A stretch of DNA of 64,000 nt from Siphonodentalium dalli (Eukaryota > Mollusca > Scaphopoda > Gadilida > Siphonodentaliidae), in assembly GCA_032622095.1 (NCBI GenBank), contig CP136067.1, positions 73,496,705-73,560,704 of the forward strand, read 5' to 3'. How positions within the stretch are numbered: position 1 is the stretch's first letter; each line of letters begins with the position of its first letter. Positions 1-12,190 of this stretch are shown in pieces. A program made the position numbers and the translations under genes. A model generated the notes under the pieces. That model was not told the origin of the DNA, did no database searches, and was given only the letters and a program-made list of their open reading frames with translations.

Positions 1-384
1 TAACCCGATTTGATTTGCACTCAAGTATATAAACGCGCCTCATATACACACGCTCATTAATTATCAAGTTTCAACGTAAAGATAAATTACCATCGGTGCC
101 CGAGATATCGCCAAGACGTCTGAAACAGTCAAATGCATCGGCCGGTTAAGCGTTAACGTGATCTAACGTTATGACCTCTAACGACGTCATAGAAGTTACG
201 CATTGTTTTTATCCTGATGGAAGATAGTACCACTTCTTCTTGATAATTGAGGCAGATAACTAAAACGGATACATACGCATTATATATCGTTGGAAAGAGG
301 AAACACGAAAGATTCTCACAGTGTCATTATTATGACTGGCATTTTATTATTCGTGCTGTTTCGAATCGATTTGTAAGCACCGAA
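1..384. other. No recognisable feature
   Basis: No coding or repeat signature that I can name. It lies on the internal side of the minus-strand Helitron 5' end next to it, so it may be the body of that element, but no Helitron 3' hairpin with CTAG is visible here. Confidence 0.3.
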
Positions 385-598
385 CTCAAATGAAAGTCCC
401 GTAACACAGCGTAAAAACAGATTTGACCTCGGCACGTGAAAATTTGACCTCGGATCTGAAAATTAATAGGCCCATGCCCGTCCCCGGCCGAAAATACCCC
501 CACATACCAAGTTTCATCGAAATCGGGTCGGCCGTTTTCGAGTTCATCGCGAACACACAGACACACACACAAACAGATCTTCCAAAATATATAATAGA
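385..598 (-). mobile_element. Helitron 5'-terminal fragment
   Basis: Read on the minus strand from 598, the sequence starts with TC after an A, runs through an AT-rich stretch and a GTGTGTCTGTGTGTTCG tract, and then reaches a block containing CCGATTTCGATGAAACTTGG. Invertebrate Helitrons commonly have this order: TC start, CTGT/GTGT tract, then a CCGATTT..GAAATTTGG-like block. The start abuts the 42-bp minisatellite to the right, consistent with insertion into it. No Rep/helicase coding is visible. The inner boundary is approximate. Confidence 0.5.
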
Positions 599-635
599 TA
601 TATATATAAACACCACACACATGACAATATAGTCA
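599..635 (+). repeat. Minisatellite remnant left of a TIR transposon
   Basis: The words CACCACACACATGACAATA and ATATAGTCA belong to the 42-bp minisatellite that resumes at 2593. The array was therefore split by the insertion at 636-2592. Confidence 0.7.
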
Positions 636-2592
636 CCACTGGGGCTCAACGATTCCTCGAGGATCGGATCTAACAGGTTCAAAATCGGATCTAACAGGAC
701 TTCGATTCCGACTCAAACAAGATTTTAATGCCAAAATGGCGGCTTTTGTATGAAAATTTACAACAAATATCTGGAAATGGTAAGTATGAGCACTATATTG
801 CCTATTGGCCTGGCATATAATTAGTGAAAGTCGATTGTAGTAACCCGAAGAACCTGTATATGACGTCTGGCAAAGATCTATGCCATTTATGCACCTTAAT
901 TACGCTGAGATCAGTCAAAATCGATGGAGGAAAAACATAGCACCGAGGTTCAAGTCATATTGTTGAATGGGTATAAATATGTATGGTAATAAAGTCTTCG
1001 TGTTATTACTGTTCGAGTGCATATTGTAACAAAAATGAATTCAATTAGTCGTGAGTTTTTGTTTAAACACTAATTTTAAAAGTATAACATCGGCTCCGAA
1101 CCTAATTTTGATATATTCCGCATCCAATCTGTAGAAATTGATCGGCTCCGACTCTAACACACATTAGTCAATTCTTTTTTTGGAAATTGTTGAAATTGGT
1201 CATGGGTGTCAGATTCTTGCCGTTTTCATTTAAAATAAGACATTTTCTTGTCGCTAGAATACCTGACATGCACTATAAATAGTGTTTTTGATCACATTTA
1301 TCTTTAAGATAGTGTGTTCATAACTTGGAAGATCTGACATTTTTGTGGCTGGCCTATTAACCACGTAATCTAAGGATATCTAATGATACCATTGTACATA
1401 TGCGTGCCATTCATGCTATCATAGGTGGTGATTAACGAAGACTTGCCTATCTTCTGTTGGATGGTAGACATGTCCAAATAAGAGTGCATTTACCTAATAA
1501 TATAGTCAGTTTAAAATGTAAAATAAACCACACGAAAATGTCCGAAGTAATTTTAACCGGGGTATATATGCTGCACCACAAAATTGATTTTGGTAAAAAC
1601 TTATACTATTAATATATTCCGTGGTATTCCGAGGCAGCAAAAGGGACCGGGTTTGAAGAAATGTCACTCTCAATTTCTTCACGTTCAGCCGCATCCAATG
1701 ACACGGACAAGTCCAACAAAAGCAAGGAATCCTCGAAAGTTATTAGAGATCCCGTAATGCCTGGATCTATTCTGAAAGTATAAATAATTCAGTTTACATG
1801 TAACAATTTATAGTAAATACAGGCATATGCGTGTTGTGCAGAATTTTAATTAAAATTGGTCATTGCTTTTGTTGGACCCCCCAAATTGACTTCTATATTT
1901 ATGTTCATGACATATCAATTGGTATGTAGGCCTATATATGCACACATTTTCCCGAGAATTTTGACAACAAGTTATATAAGATCACGTATGCTATTGCGTA
2001 TAGTCATAGTTATACTGCACTGTGACATTGGGGTCGTAAACATAGTGCGAACGTATCTGGTGATCATGTAAGGGTCGGAGTTTTTGAAACCTGTTAGATC
2101 CTGATCCGAACCACCAAATCACCGATGAGTCTGAGTATTTTTCGTCATATTTCTTATACATCGTAATTACTGAGTCAATAACTAAAATTATGGGCTTATT
2201 TTGATATGTGATAAACACTAAATTCATTCAGAACCCATTCTGTGCGATTTGACATATATATACAAAGGTTAATAACAAGTCGGGAGATACACGTTAAATT
2301 ATCATGGGAAATGCATACAAAAAAAGCACGTGCTCGAGTTTGAAGTCAAACAACCATTTATAAATTTGTTTCGGGTCATTGTCATTGATTGTGTCGGTGT
2401 GTCATATCCTGTACCAAGATACATTGAAGTATCCACGTTATAACTCACCTTTCTGTCATTGTTCTTCTTCTTTTGCGGGTTAAAAACTTCTGGAAAATTA
2501 AAAAAGTCGGAATGGGGTCGGAGCCGATCAAATTAGGGCTGGAGTAAAAATCTGTTAGATCCGATCCTCGAGGAATCGTTGAGCCCCAGTGG
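636..2592. mobile_element. Non-autonomous TIR DNA transposon with TCA target duplication
   Basis: The ends are a perfect 41-bp terminal inverted repeat (636-676 and 2552-2592) starting CCACTGGGGCTCAACGATTC and containing the palindrome CCTCGAGG. TCA flanks both sides (633-635 and 2593-2595). Removing the element and one TCA restores a normal minisatellite unit, ATATAGTCA followed by CCCACTGTATAC, which supports the boundaries. The interior (about 1.96 kb) has no transposase-like frame. It repeats short words such as GATCGGATCTAACAG and GGCTCCGA near the ends. A 3-bp duplication and a CACTG-like end would fit a CACTA-type or Harbinger-type element, but the superfamily is not settled. Confidence 0.8.
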
Positions 2593-4180
2593 TCACCCAC
2601 TGTATACATGTACACCTGACACATGACCATACTTGGTTATACCCGTACATACCACAAATGACCATACAGCCATGAGTCACAATGCAGACACACCGGGTAT
2701 ACTCCTACACATGACCCATAACCATATAGTCACTCCCTGTATACATATTCACCACATTCATGATCATAAGAATCCTTGTATACCTATTCACCTCGCCATT
2801 GGCCATACGGTCATCCCCTGTATACCTATTCGCCACACCCATGGCCAAATAGACATTCAAGATATACATAAACATATCAAAAATGACCATATAGTCACTC
2901 CAGGTATACATATATGCGCCTCACCAATGGCCATATAGCCACTTGCTTCAAGCACAAACCCTCACCCATCACACCAGGTATACTCCTTCACCTGACCTAT
3001 GGCCATATATGACCTATGACCCCCTGTGTACTTATTCAAAACATTCATACATGATCATGATCAATCCTTGTATGCATATATTGACCTCACATTGGCCATA
3101 TTCCTGTAAACCTATTCGTCACACCATAGCCAAATAGCCATTCAATATATACCAATACACCAGGTATACTCCTACTCCTAACACATGGCTATATAGTCAC
3201 TCCCTGTATACATATTCACCACATTCAGGACCATCAGTCACTCATTGTATACCTATTCATCTCACCAATGACCATACAGGCACTACTTGTATACCTATGC
3301 GCCACACCCATAGTCATATAACCACTCGGTATATACATATGCAGCCCATAGAGTCACTCCAGGTATACATATACACCTCACAAATGGCCATTCATCCCTT
3401 CCAGATATACCCATACCCGCACACACGACCACTCATACCTTCCATACTTGCATATACACCTCACACATGACACTTCAGAAACTCACTGTATACTCATACA
3501 CGCCATCCATGAACATACAGCTAATCCCTATACACCCACCAATGATAATACATCCACAACATATATAAATATACATATACATTACCACAAGAGCACTCCA
3601 TAAAAACCACAAGAGCATATATACCCACCATATATACTCACCAATGACAATCCACTTACTACAGGCATGGAAGTACACTTCAATCATGACCGTGCAGTCA
3701 TTCCATGTATACGGTACCTATATACATTACCCATAGCCATCAAGTTCTCAAATCAAACTCCCTATTTATCCAGACAGCACAGTATACATTTCCACCACCT
3801 GTCACAATACAGCCACTCACTTTACACATGGACATCCCACCCATGACCTTAGTGTCACTCCATATACACATAAACAACACACAAATGACCATGTACATGT
3901 AGCTACTCTCGTTATATCCATACAACACATCAATGCCCATATAGCCACATCGGGTACACAAGAATTGGGTACACACAACCATACACAATACAGTCACTCC
4001 ATGCATACCATTTCACCTCACACATGACCATGACCACTCCTTGTATACCTATACGTCTTACCATGGACACCCCACTCATAACCATATAAAAGTTACTCCT
4101 TGTATACATATTCACATCATTCATGACATACTATAACTCCCTGTATACCTATTCACCTCACCTATGATCATACAGTAACA
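2593..4180 (+). repeat. Degenerate 42-bp minisatellite array
   Basis: About 38 diverged units run in tandem, each roughly TATACATATTCACCTCACCC then ATGACCATATAGTCACTCC. Unit length wanders between about 36 and 45 bp. Open frames here on both strands are products of the period being divisible by three and have no gene support. Related arrays lie at 16188-17610 (same orientation) and 10027-10480 (reverse). Confidence 0.85.
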
Positions 4181-4328
4181 CACTGGCTGTATCCAGTTGA
4201 TCAACTTTATGGTCCTGAATAGCCACATATTACGGTTTATCTCAGTTCCATCTCTGAAGTTCTGCCCATTTCCTTTCAATAATATGGCCGAATAAAAAAA
4301 GAGGTTCTCGGCAAAAGTCCATACTGCA
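4181..4328 (+). repeat. Conserved flank of the minisatellite family
   Basis: This stretch (AGTTGATCAA, AGCCACATA, CTCAGTTCC, TTCTGCCCATT, CGGCAAAA, CCATACTGCA) matches 17632-17785, which also directly follows a minisatellite array. The array and its flank therefore move or duplicate together. Confidence 0.7.
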
Positions 4329-5758
4329 ACCACTGTGGTGGATCTGCACCTCGAATTCTCATTCCGCCCGAGCAAAATTCCGATTCTTAGCGGTATATGA
4401 TCTGATTCCTTGAACGTTTTGCTCGATTTTCCACGACCATGTTTACTAATTTATGTATATCGAGGGAGCAACTCATGAGATGATACATTTAAATATTATA
4501 GGACTTGTTTCTGGGGTATTATACTCTTTACTTTACTTATTCTTTAGTCCCATATCTAGCACGCTGAACCAAATTACAAGGGTTTGCTCACACAAATCCA
4601 CACACAGAGAAGAAAAGTATGGTGTACAAATGTGAATTTCGAAGCGAAAGAGATAATGTTTTGTAGAACAAATTGCTTATGTGTATCCGCAAACAACCCG
4701 TCGTTACTTTAAAAATACAGTTGATCAAAATACACTATTTTAACTTGACATAATGCCTTCAAAGTAGCACTACCATACGTTCTGATTCTGTTTTCGGAGT
4801 GTTCCGATTCCCAACACGCACATTTTCAGCGTTCCGATTCCTGACATGGATAAATGTTTATCGTAATCCAGTTAATTGCTTCATATTGCTGACTTCACGA
4901 CCGTTCTACGCGACAGTAAATTGTCCTCTAATGATTGACTAAGTACAACTAATTAGTATCTTATACTACAACAGATCTTCAACGTCAATGGTGTTGATTT
5001 TGATGCGATGTTTTTATATTTTCCTATAATATCTTGAGGTACTTGATTGAAAACACCAAACATACATGTACATGTATGTGGGAATCCAAATTGACATTTA
5101 ATAAATAATTGAGCTTAAAGGTGCTCAATCCGATTCGATGGTCCCCATATTATCAGATTCCAAAAACAACTATTTTTTTTAAATGCTGCTCCAGTTATCA
5201 GAATCGATTATTAATTGGCCAAAAATAATGCTAACTACATGTACAGTACAAAATTGCCCAAAACCTGTTATTTATCAACATTTTGTTCAATGAAATTTTG
5301 CTGGTTTGTCAATTATTTGACATAAAAAGCCACTTGATTTCAGAGTTATCCATCTTCATCCGCAATTTGGTCCAAGACCCTCTTCTCGTCGACCTTTTAC
5401 TGGGCCACTAAAAATGATCGGTGGTGAACAATAATAGATTCCAAAAATCACTTTGAACTTGGATGAGTGGGCGATAACGGAATATACACTGGGCGGGAAT
5501 CGGAGCGAAAACATAAATCATCGATTACAGCATTTTGCTGGGCTTTTTTGGCAAGAAAATGATCGGGGAACATGTCCCGTTTGAGCTAGAGGTAAAAATT
5601 AACATAATATGTTATTAAACATAACTTATATCTGTCTTTATAAGTTTTTCTGCCAGTAAATTTGAAAATTGCTCGGTCAACAATCGGAAAAACTCGCAAT
5701 GGAATCGGACTTTGCTCGAGCGGAATGATAAATCGAGGAGCATATCATCCACAGTGAT
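4329..5758. mobile_element. Second non-autonomous TIR transposon
   Basis: Imperfect terminal inverted repeats of about 59 bp (4329-4387 and 5700-5758) begin ACCACTGTGG / ATCACTGTGG and share CCTCGA, CATTCCG and CGAGCAAA. TGCA flanks both sides (4325-4328, 5759-5762) and may be a 4-bp target duplication or the outermost TIR bases. The paralogous region at 17785 runs uninterrupted through this position, as expected for an empty site. Interior about 1.4 kb with no transposase frame. The CCACTGNGG start and CCTCGA word resemble the element at 636-2592. Confidence 0.65.
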
Positions 5759-5762
5759 TGCA

Positions 5763-6350
5763 ACTTTAAAATGAATTTTTCTTGCCCCATACGGAACCGG
5801 GACAACCATAATAGAACATGTAGTTGTTAGTTTATTAACTTACACGTATAATAACCAAGTGAGTCACAATTTGCTACATAGTGTTGACAGCCGGATTGGC
5901 CACTCGTCATTCGTCCATCTGTCTGTTTGTCTACCTGTCTGTCTGTCCATAGAGTCTTTATGCATGGTGCAATAACTGAAACATTTTCTTTTCGATCGTA
6001 ACCAAATTTTGTATATGATTTTCTCATGGGTTTGATCCGATTTCTTTTAACAGAGTTATGTCCCTTTTTCAATTTAGAATTTACACATGTTGGGATGACT
6101 CAAACATTTTTTATCAGATTGGAACAAAATTTGGTATGTGAATTTCTCAGCCCGCAATACAGATCAAGTTCAATTATGGGTTTATGGCCCTTTGACATAG
6201 AATTTATGCATGCCTCGATAAATTAACCGTTTTTCATCTGATCGGAACCAAATTTGGTATGTGAGTTTCTCAACTAAAAGTACAGATCGAGTTTGAACAT
6301 AGGTGTGATCCGATTATTTTATACCGGAGTTATAAATGAAATATTACATC
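5763..6350 (+). repeat. H3-type dispersed repeat, hairpin-less copy
   Basis: The start (GGGACAACCA .. AACCAAGTGAGTCACAAT) continues the 17.8-kb paralogue. The rest is the H3 body: GGATTGGCCACTCG, the CTGTCTGTCC tract, ACCAAATTTTGTATATGA, CAGATCRAGTT, and GAGTTATGNCCC. Two body units are seen in tandem. It is non-coding. Confidence 0.6.
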
Positions 6351-8529
6351 ATAAGGTGGATTATTCGGATACGAAAATCGTATCAAAAACTTGGTAGTAT
6401 GCGTTATTCGCATCCGATCAAATAATCGTTGTCGCAGGTATGTGTCCTGGTCATTTGATAATCATATGTTGGTAGTCGACAAAAACGGATGCGACTTACG
6501 CATATACCGGAAATCGTTTACGCAAGTATCTGTATAATAAACATCTTAAGAAGCGGGACCCACCCTATGAAATTGTGTTAAAAAAGAACAATTATTGGGT
6601 AAATATTGAAATTAAGAGCTCCCTTCTCTTGATTAATGCTCTATATTGTAGAGCTGAAACGGTTAGACGGTTAATCGGTTAGCACGAAGCAACATGGATT
6701 CAAATTGGAATCACACCACGACATACTACCGGTATATATAAAACTGTTTTACAGTGGGGTTTATAAAAACTATGTAAGTCGACAAAGTTTAAGGATTGAG
6801 ATCAGCTGCACAATGTCTTCACTCTTCCCGTTCTTCCTCCCTGTTGTGATTTAATATGATCAATTCAATTGAGTGACCAAACAGACATCGTAGTTGAAGC
6901 AACCCAAAACTTCTTCAATAATCTTCCCTTTTATCAAGGAAATTGATGCTCCATGCTACTCTGTAACTGGTTGTGCCTGTGGGACTAATTAACACTCAAT
7001 TTGGCAGTAATTGCTATATGTTAAGTGATTGCATACTAAAACCGAAACCGAGGTTTTTTTTTACTAAAAAAAAAGAAACCGAAACGTAAATTATATAACC
7101 TCCCAACACTAGTGTCCGCTATCATGATAACGACGAATAGCTCGAATACTGAATAGGACTGCGAGTCTGACCTAACTGAACTTCCTTTTTGTTCTATAGT
7201 TATTACTTTCTTGTCTTTATATATAATGCATTGGAGGATATACCAATGATGATAATGATATATTACAGATCTTTAATATATAGTTTTGTTACTTGTTTTA
7301 CCAATACCCATACTATTTTACTCGTTTTACAAATGCCCAAACATATGCTGATCACGGCAAATAAGCGATCTCCCCTGCCATTCACAAATTTCACTTGCTC
7401 ATTCCCCATCACGAGAGCCAGCAAAAGAACAGTGAATGCGTGTTTTTGAATATCGTTAAATGTCGTGAATAAGGTCTTTATTTCAGCTACTAGTTCTCAC
7501 CTAGTGGCTAGTGGCTAAAAAAAAGTGGCTTAAAGAATTTGGGTATGTGGCTCTTAAATTGACTGCCTTCCGACAAATTAAGTTTACAATCAGGCAAACT
7601 ATCCCGCCACGAGACAGTCTGAATGAAAGAACTCGCTAATTGATTCTCGGCTTATGCCACAGGGACTGGTTGAAATTGTATCACATACAGTGAATGGGTG
7701 TCCTAATTCTACTCGATACAAACACACATTCATTGTACTGCTTTCACATCGCAAACATCAGTGAAACAAAGAAAGGATACATATCATATAATATCAGACT
7801 TTGCATAAACACTATATTGTGTACCCGTGTCGACTGTGGAATGTGAGAGGGACTTCTTGTACCAACATTTAATCAAAGATAAACGGCAAAACAGACTTTC
7901 TGATCCACATTTAAACTTATTAAACATTTGGCGAGTAGAACGACATATATGTTGTCTATCGGTTGAGGAGTAGAACGACATATATGTCATTTCAGGAAGT
8001 GTTATTTTATGTAGACATAAGTTCAATAAATCATCATCTGATTTATAAATGATTTGTATAGGTGTTATTTTGATTAATATAATGTCCCGAATGTATAAGT
8101 GCAATCAATTATGATAACACACGATAACAAAAAATGCACATAAATTAAAACAAATTATTGGACCCTTTTGACCCGAGCTTGTTAATAATTATTGCTATGA
8201 TGTTGACGTTAAATTTACTCATGACGTCATGTATATGACGTTACAGATACTATCCAAATGGTTAATATTATTGTTTTACCTACCAGAACATGTTATATTA
8301 TATTATACTAAACATTTGAGTTAATTAGCTTGTAATGTTCTTTAATATGTTTAAATCAAAGTGGCTCCAAAAAATATTAGTTGAAAAAATGTGGCTCAAG
8401 TAAATGAAAAGTGGCTCAAAAATATTCACAAGTGGCTAAGGTGGTGGCTAAAGAAAGTTTTGGGCCAGTGTGGACACTGTTTACATGGCTTTGGAAAAAT
8501 CTGCTATCAGACGACACCGACCCACCCGG

Positions 8530-8530
<1 letters not shown>
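6351..8530. other. No gene recognised
   Basis: AT-rich sequence without a supported gene. Local features are a 20-bp word containing GAGTAGAACGACATATATGT repeated at about 7933 and 7968, and clusters of GTGGCT words at about 7500-7555 and 8360-8450. No TIR, RT or splice-bounded exon could be assigned. Confidence 0.4.

Positions 8531-8578
<48 letters not shown>
8531..8578. repeat. 48-bp poly(C) homopolymer
   Basis: An uninterrupted run of 48 C. The frame through it would encode polyproline but has no other gene support. Such runs are prone to length error in sequencing and to G-quadruplex or i-motif formation. Confidence 0.95.
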
Positions 8579-8579
<1 letters not shown>

Positions 8580-8905
8580 AAACTGCATGACCATGTAGAA
8601 TGTAGGCATATTTCAGACTTAAAGTTTAACCCACTGTAGAGTTATAATATTTTTCTTTCTACTGGCGAGTTTTGTTGTTTGCGATGTGCTGGTAAACAGA
8701 AATGCAATTGCGTTATAAATCACATCAAGTGTTCTGTCGCAAATTGCAACAAAGCCTATGTGTAATCGGAATATACGTACTGGTTCGATATTTTTTTAGG
8801 CTGGAGTTGCTGACCAATATGGTCAAGGGTGGAGTGTCCATGGTAAGATGTATCTATGTATATAAGGAGTGGCTGAATTGTCATGTGTGAGGCTACAGGC
8901 TACAG
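8579..8905. other. No gene recognised
   Basis: Short spacer between the poly(C) run and the ~165-bp repeat array. It contains GGAGTGTCCATGGTAAGATGTATCTATG, resembling decayed minisatellite words in reverse orientation. Nothing else is supportable. Confidence 0.35.
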
Positions 8906-10026
8906 GTTGTATCTTTGGTCTGATCTTTATGAAATTTGTCATTAATGTTGACATTGACATGTAGATGGGAACGAGTCATTTTGGGGTCATTCGGCCAAAA
9001 AACATGGCCGCTGGTGGCCATCTTGGATTTCAAAATTAAATCCATTGGCGCAGACTACAGGCCGTACTGTTTGTGTGATCATCATAACATTTGTCTTGAA
9101 TGTTGACATTTACATGTAGATGGGAACGAGTCATTTTAGGATCATTCGCCCAAAAAAACATGGCCGCTAGTGGCCATCTTGGATTTTATTCTTTGCATCA
9201 CTAAATCCTTTGACACATCCTACAGACCACATCTCTGATCCGATCATCACCAAACTTCATATGCATTATCGGGGTGACATCTAGTCTTCTCATACTAAAA
9301 CCAGCTAAGATATTTTGATGGTGAGATGCTGGCATTCATATGCATTATCGGGGTGACCTCTTGATGGGAACGAGTCATTTTGGGGTAATTCAGCAAAAAA
9401 ATATGGCCACCAATGGCCATTTTGGATTTTACTCTTTGTATGACTAAATATTTCTACAAAATCCATTAGCATGGGTTATAGACCGATCTGTTTGTTACAT
9501 CTTCATGAAATTCGTCATGGATGTTGACATTGACATGTAGATGGGAACGAGTCAATTTGGGGGTCATTCGGCAAAAAAACATGGCCGCCGGTGGCCATTT
9601 TAGAATTTACTCTTTGCATCACTAAATCCTTTGGCAAACCCTACAGACCACATCCCTAAACCGATCATTATGAAACTTGTCATGAATGTTGATATTGACA
9701 TGTAGATGGGAACGAGTAATTTTGGGGGTCATTCAGCCAAAAAACATGGCCGCTGGTGGCCATCTTGGATTTCTAAATTGAATCCGTTGACGCGGGCTAC
9801 GTACAGGCCGTACTGTTTATATGATCTTCATAAAAATTATCATGGATGTTGACATTGAGATGAAGATGGGAACGAGTCATTTTAGGGTCATTCGGCCAAA
9901 AAAACATGCCCGCCAGTGGCCATCTTGCATTTTACTCTTAGGATCACTAAATCCTTTGACACACCCTACAGACCATTAAATTATTCCCCCACCTAAGTTG
10001 AGCTATAGTGTCATTGACACTTTCAT
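8906..10026 (+). repeat. H2 repeat: ~165-bp tandem units and 3' hairpin
   Basis: GATGGGAACGAGTCATTTT recurs at about 8965, 9120, 9363, 9540, 9705 and 9866, mostly 155-177 bp apart. Each unit also carries CATGGCCGC(T/C)(A/G)GTGGCCAT followed by CTTGGATTT, and AAATCCTTTG. The block ends with AGCTATAGTGTCATTGACAC, where AGTGTC/GACACT forms a hairpin (10007-10021) followed by TTCAT. The same ending is present at 52727-52741 and 56311-56325. No coding potential. Confidence 0.75.
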
Positions 10027-10197
10027 GTATGGGTGTATAGGTATACCGGATGTGACTGTATGATCAGTGATGTGGTGTTTGAGTATAACTACCTACATGG
10101 CCATATGTGTGTTGTGTATGTATGTATGTATGCCTGACTGTATGGTCATGTGTAGGGTGTACATGTGTACCTTGGGTGGCTGCATTGTCACAGGTGG

Positions 10198-10233
<36 letters not shown>

Positions 10234-10480
10234 GTGTTGTCTGTATGATCATGGGTGGGGCATGTGGATATATAGGGAGTGGTTGTGTGGTTATGGGTAA
10301 TGTCACTATGTGTACATAGAATGAATGTACGGTCATGACATTAATTGTATATGCATACCTGAATAGCTGGATGATCATTGGTGGGTGTGTGGGTATATAA
10401 GGAGTGCCCTTGTGGTAATGTTTGGGATGTATATGTATATCTGTCGTGGATGTATTGTCATTGGTGGGTATGTATGTGCC
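10027..10480 (-). repeat. 42-bp minisatellite, reverse orientation
   Basis: Units such as GGTCATGTGTAGGGTGTACA, TGGGTGTGTATATA and GATCATGGGTGGGG are the reverse complement of the array at 2593-4180. It includes a (TA)n run at about 10202-10231. It joins directly to the 3' hairpin of the H2 repeat. Confidence 0.75.
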
Positions 10481-10612
10481 ATCTAAGTCAACTGAGGGGA
10501 TTAGTTGTGTTCCCTGTATGGGAGTAGTGTATGGCCACGCGGGCGGGCGGGCGAGGCTTGTGGTGATTGTGATGCTTGTATAAAGCGAACAAACAGTGGG
10601 GATCTGGATCTT

Positions 10613-10847
10613 TCACTGACTGCGTGTTCTTTTGTACCTTTTGGCATTGTTATGTACGGCGGTTGAATCGTCTATTGCAATGTTGGCAATGATGAAAGCC
10701 CGTTGCACGATGTCTAATGCGTATATGCCTGTGAAGGCATGAGGCATCGCTGCATGGGACACTCCGGACAAACGTGAATGTTGGACTGGACGCATGCCGT
10801 TCCCTCAGTCGGCGTTGCGTGTATATATAGTAGCGGACGTCTGTCAC
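10613..10847 (-). pseudogene. Possible decayed C2H2 zinc-finger fragment
   Basis: On the minus strand, adjacent frames read ...CLHRHIRIRHRATG and HHCQHCNRRFNRR. The second has C-x2-C followed by an aromatic/basic core as in C2H2 fingers, and a shifted frame upstream reads VCPEC. At least one frameshift separates the parts. Zinc fingers of this kind occur at the N-terminus of several retrotransposon proteins as well as in host factors. With no other domain nearby the identity stays open. The surrounding 10481-11230 shows no other recognisable feature. Confidence 0.25.
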
Positions 10848-11230
10848 GTCAGGTCACTATGAATAGGTGAGGCCGTTGTAGTAACAAGAAGAGTGAAGGG
10901 GGGATATATGGGAGGCGACTAATTAAAGTCCTTCTTGTTAGTGCCTACTAGTGGTAGGGTGCGCGGAGAGTGAAGATCCGCGCTATCTCTCTCTTTAATT
11001 GCGCGCTGAGGTGCTGTACTGAGGTTTATTGTTCCAGATTTGTACGTGTGCGTTTTGTTCCCCTTTGCGAGTTGGCATCGTGGATTACTTTGTAGTGAGG
11101 GACACGTTGGGTGTGGGGAAGTTGATGTCAACGGGTGTGACACTGGTGAGAGAGATGCTCGTGGTCATATTGCATGCGATTGAGTTGTGAGTAAATAAAA
11201 ATAGGCGAGGATGGTCCTCCAGGGAGGTAC

Positions 11231-11345
11231 TCAATCACTTGAATATCCTAAAAATGGTCTAGCGCTTTCGATAACTAGTGTATCTTCATCAGGACCAGGA
11301 TGGCGTGGGTAGATGTGGATTTTGCCTGTCCTTTTATACTCTAGG
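11231..11345 (-). mobile_element. Possible Penelope-like element terminus
   Basis: Read on the minus strand, a TATAAAAGG box is followed by TCCTGATGAAG, a short spacer and TCGAAAGCGCT. A GATGAAG..CGAAA(A/G)CGC motif downstream of a TATA box is typical of the terminal repeats of Penelope-like elements, some of which carry hammerhead ribozymes. Stem II pairing of a hammerhead is poor here, so no active ribozyme is claimed. No RT or GIY-YIG domain is visible nearby. Confidence 0.35.
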
Positions 11346-12190
11346 TTGGTTGAGCATGGATTTGATTGGTCAATGGGTAGATGTCGGGAGGTTATGGACA
11401 CAGAAGAGGTCTCGGGGTTGAGTGCGGGTATATTGCGGGTATGCTGTTTCTTGGTTCCCTTTAGTCTATGCGGGTAGTTTGTGCAGGTATATTGTTGCAG
11501 CCCAGTCACTGTAGTTTAGTGCGGGTAGTTGTAGCGGGTATATTGGATACAGTGATACTAATAACGTGGTGTGTCCATGAGTTAAAGTACAAACGGTTTT
11601 TGAGTGGGGAAATATTAACCCTTTTCTCCCATCTAAATGATCCCATGCATTTTTAATATGCAGCTAACACAAAACATAATAAACAAAAAATAACAATAAT
11701 AATAAAAAATCTATGTCTAACATTCCAATGTAATAATCAGATAAATGGAGTTGCTATGATGTTTATCTAATTAATTTCTTAACCATTTTATCAATATGGT
11801 GCTTCTCTCTGACTATGGTTTGAGCTTAATTAGATTTATCACTCTATAAGACATATCTGTGTTGGGGTGACCTAATAGGTTGAAATTGAATGCCACATCC
11901 GCGTTAATATTGTGTTTATGTGAGCAAGGTGCCCAATAAGTCTGATTCCACTTGTGAACTTAATAGTAAGGTGTGAATTGTTGAAAGTTTTGCGCTCATG
12001 AAAAGATTGGTGTAAGGATATATGAAAATAGCTAATCGCTATCGCCTAGGTATGATCGTGATCAGCCTCTCATTGTTTTATGTTGTCTTACAGTTATTAC
12101 CAAAATAAACAGTCTTAAAATCCGGCTGATTTTAAGTGTGATGAGATCGGACTTGGCACTTGGCAACATACCATCATGTCCGATGTTGAA
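11346..12190. other. No gene recognised; degenerate 3' hairpin inside
   Basis: AT-rich non-coding sequence. Around 12046-12070 it contains CCTAGGTATGATCGTGATCAGCCTCT, read as two parts (GTATGATCGTGATCA and GCCTCT). This resembles the H1/H3 3' hairpin CCGATCATGATCGG plus CCTCT, so a decayed H-type element probably ends here. Confidence 0.4.

Noticed and set aside
8391-8639. Polyproline-containing 82-aa frame
   Set aside because: The proline run is the poly(C) homopolymer; flanks are not coding-like.
11280-11325. Hammerhead ribozyme
   Set aside because: CTGATGA and GAAA are present but the required G-C closing pair of stem II is missing and pairing is weak.
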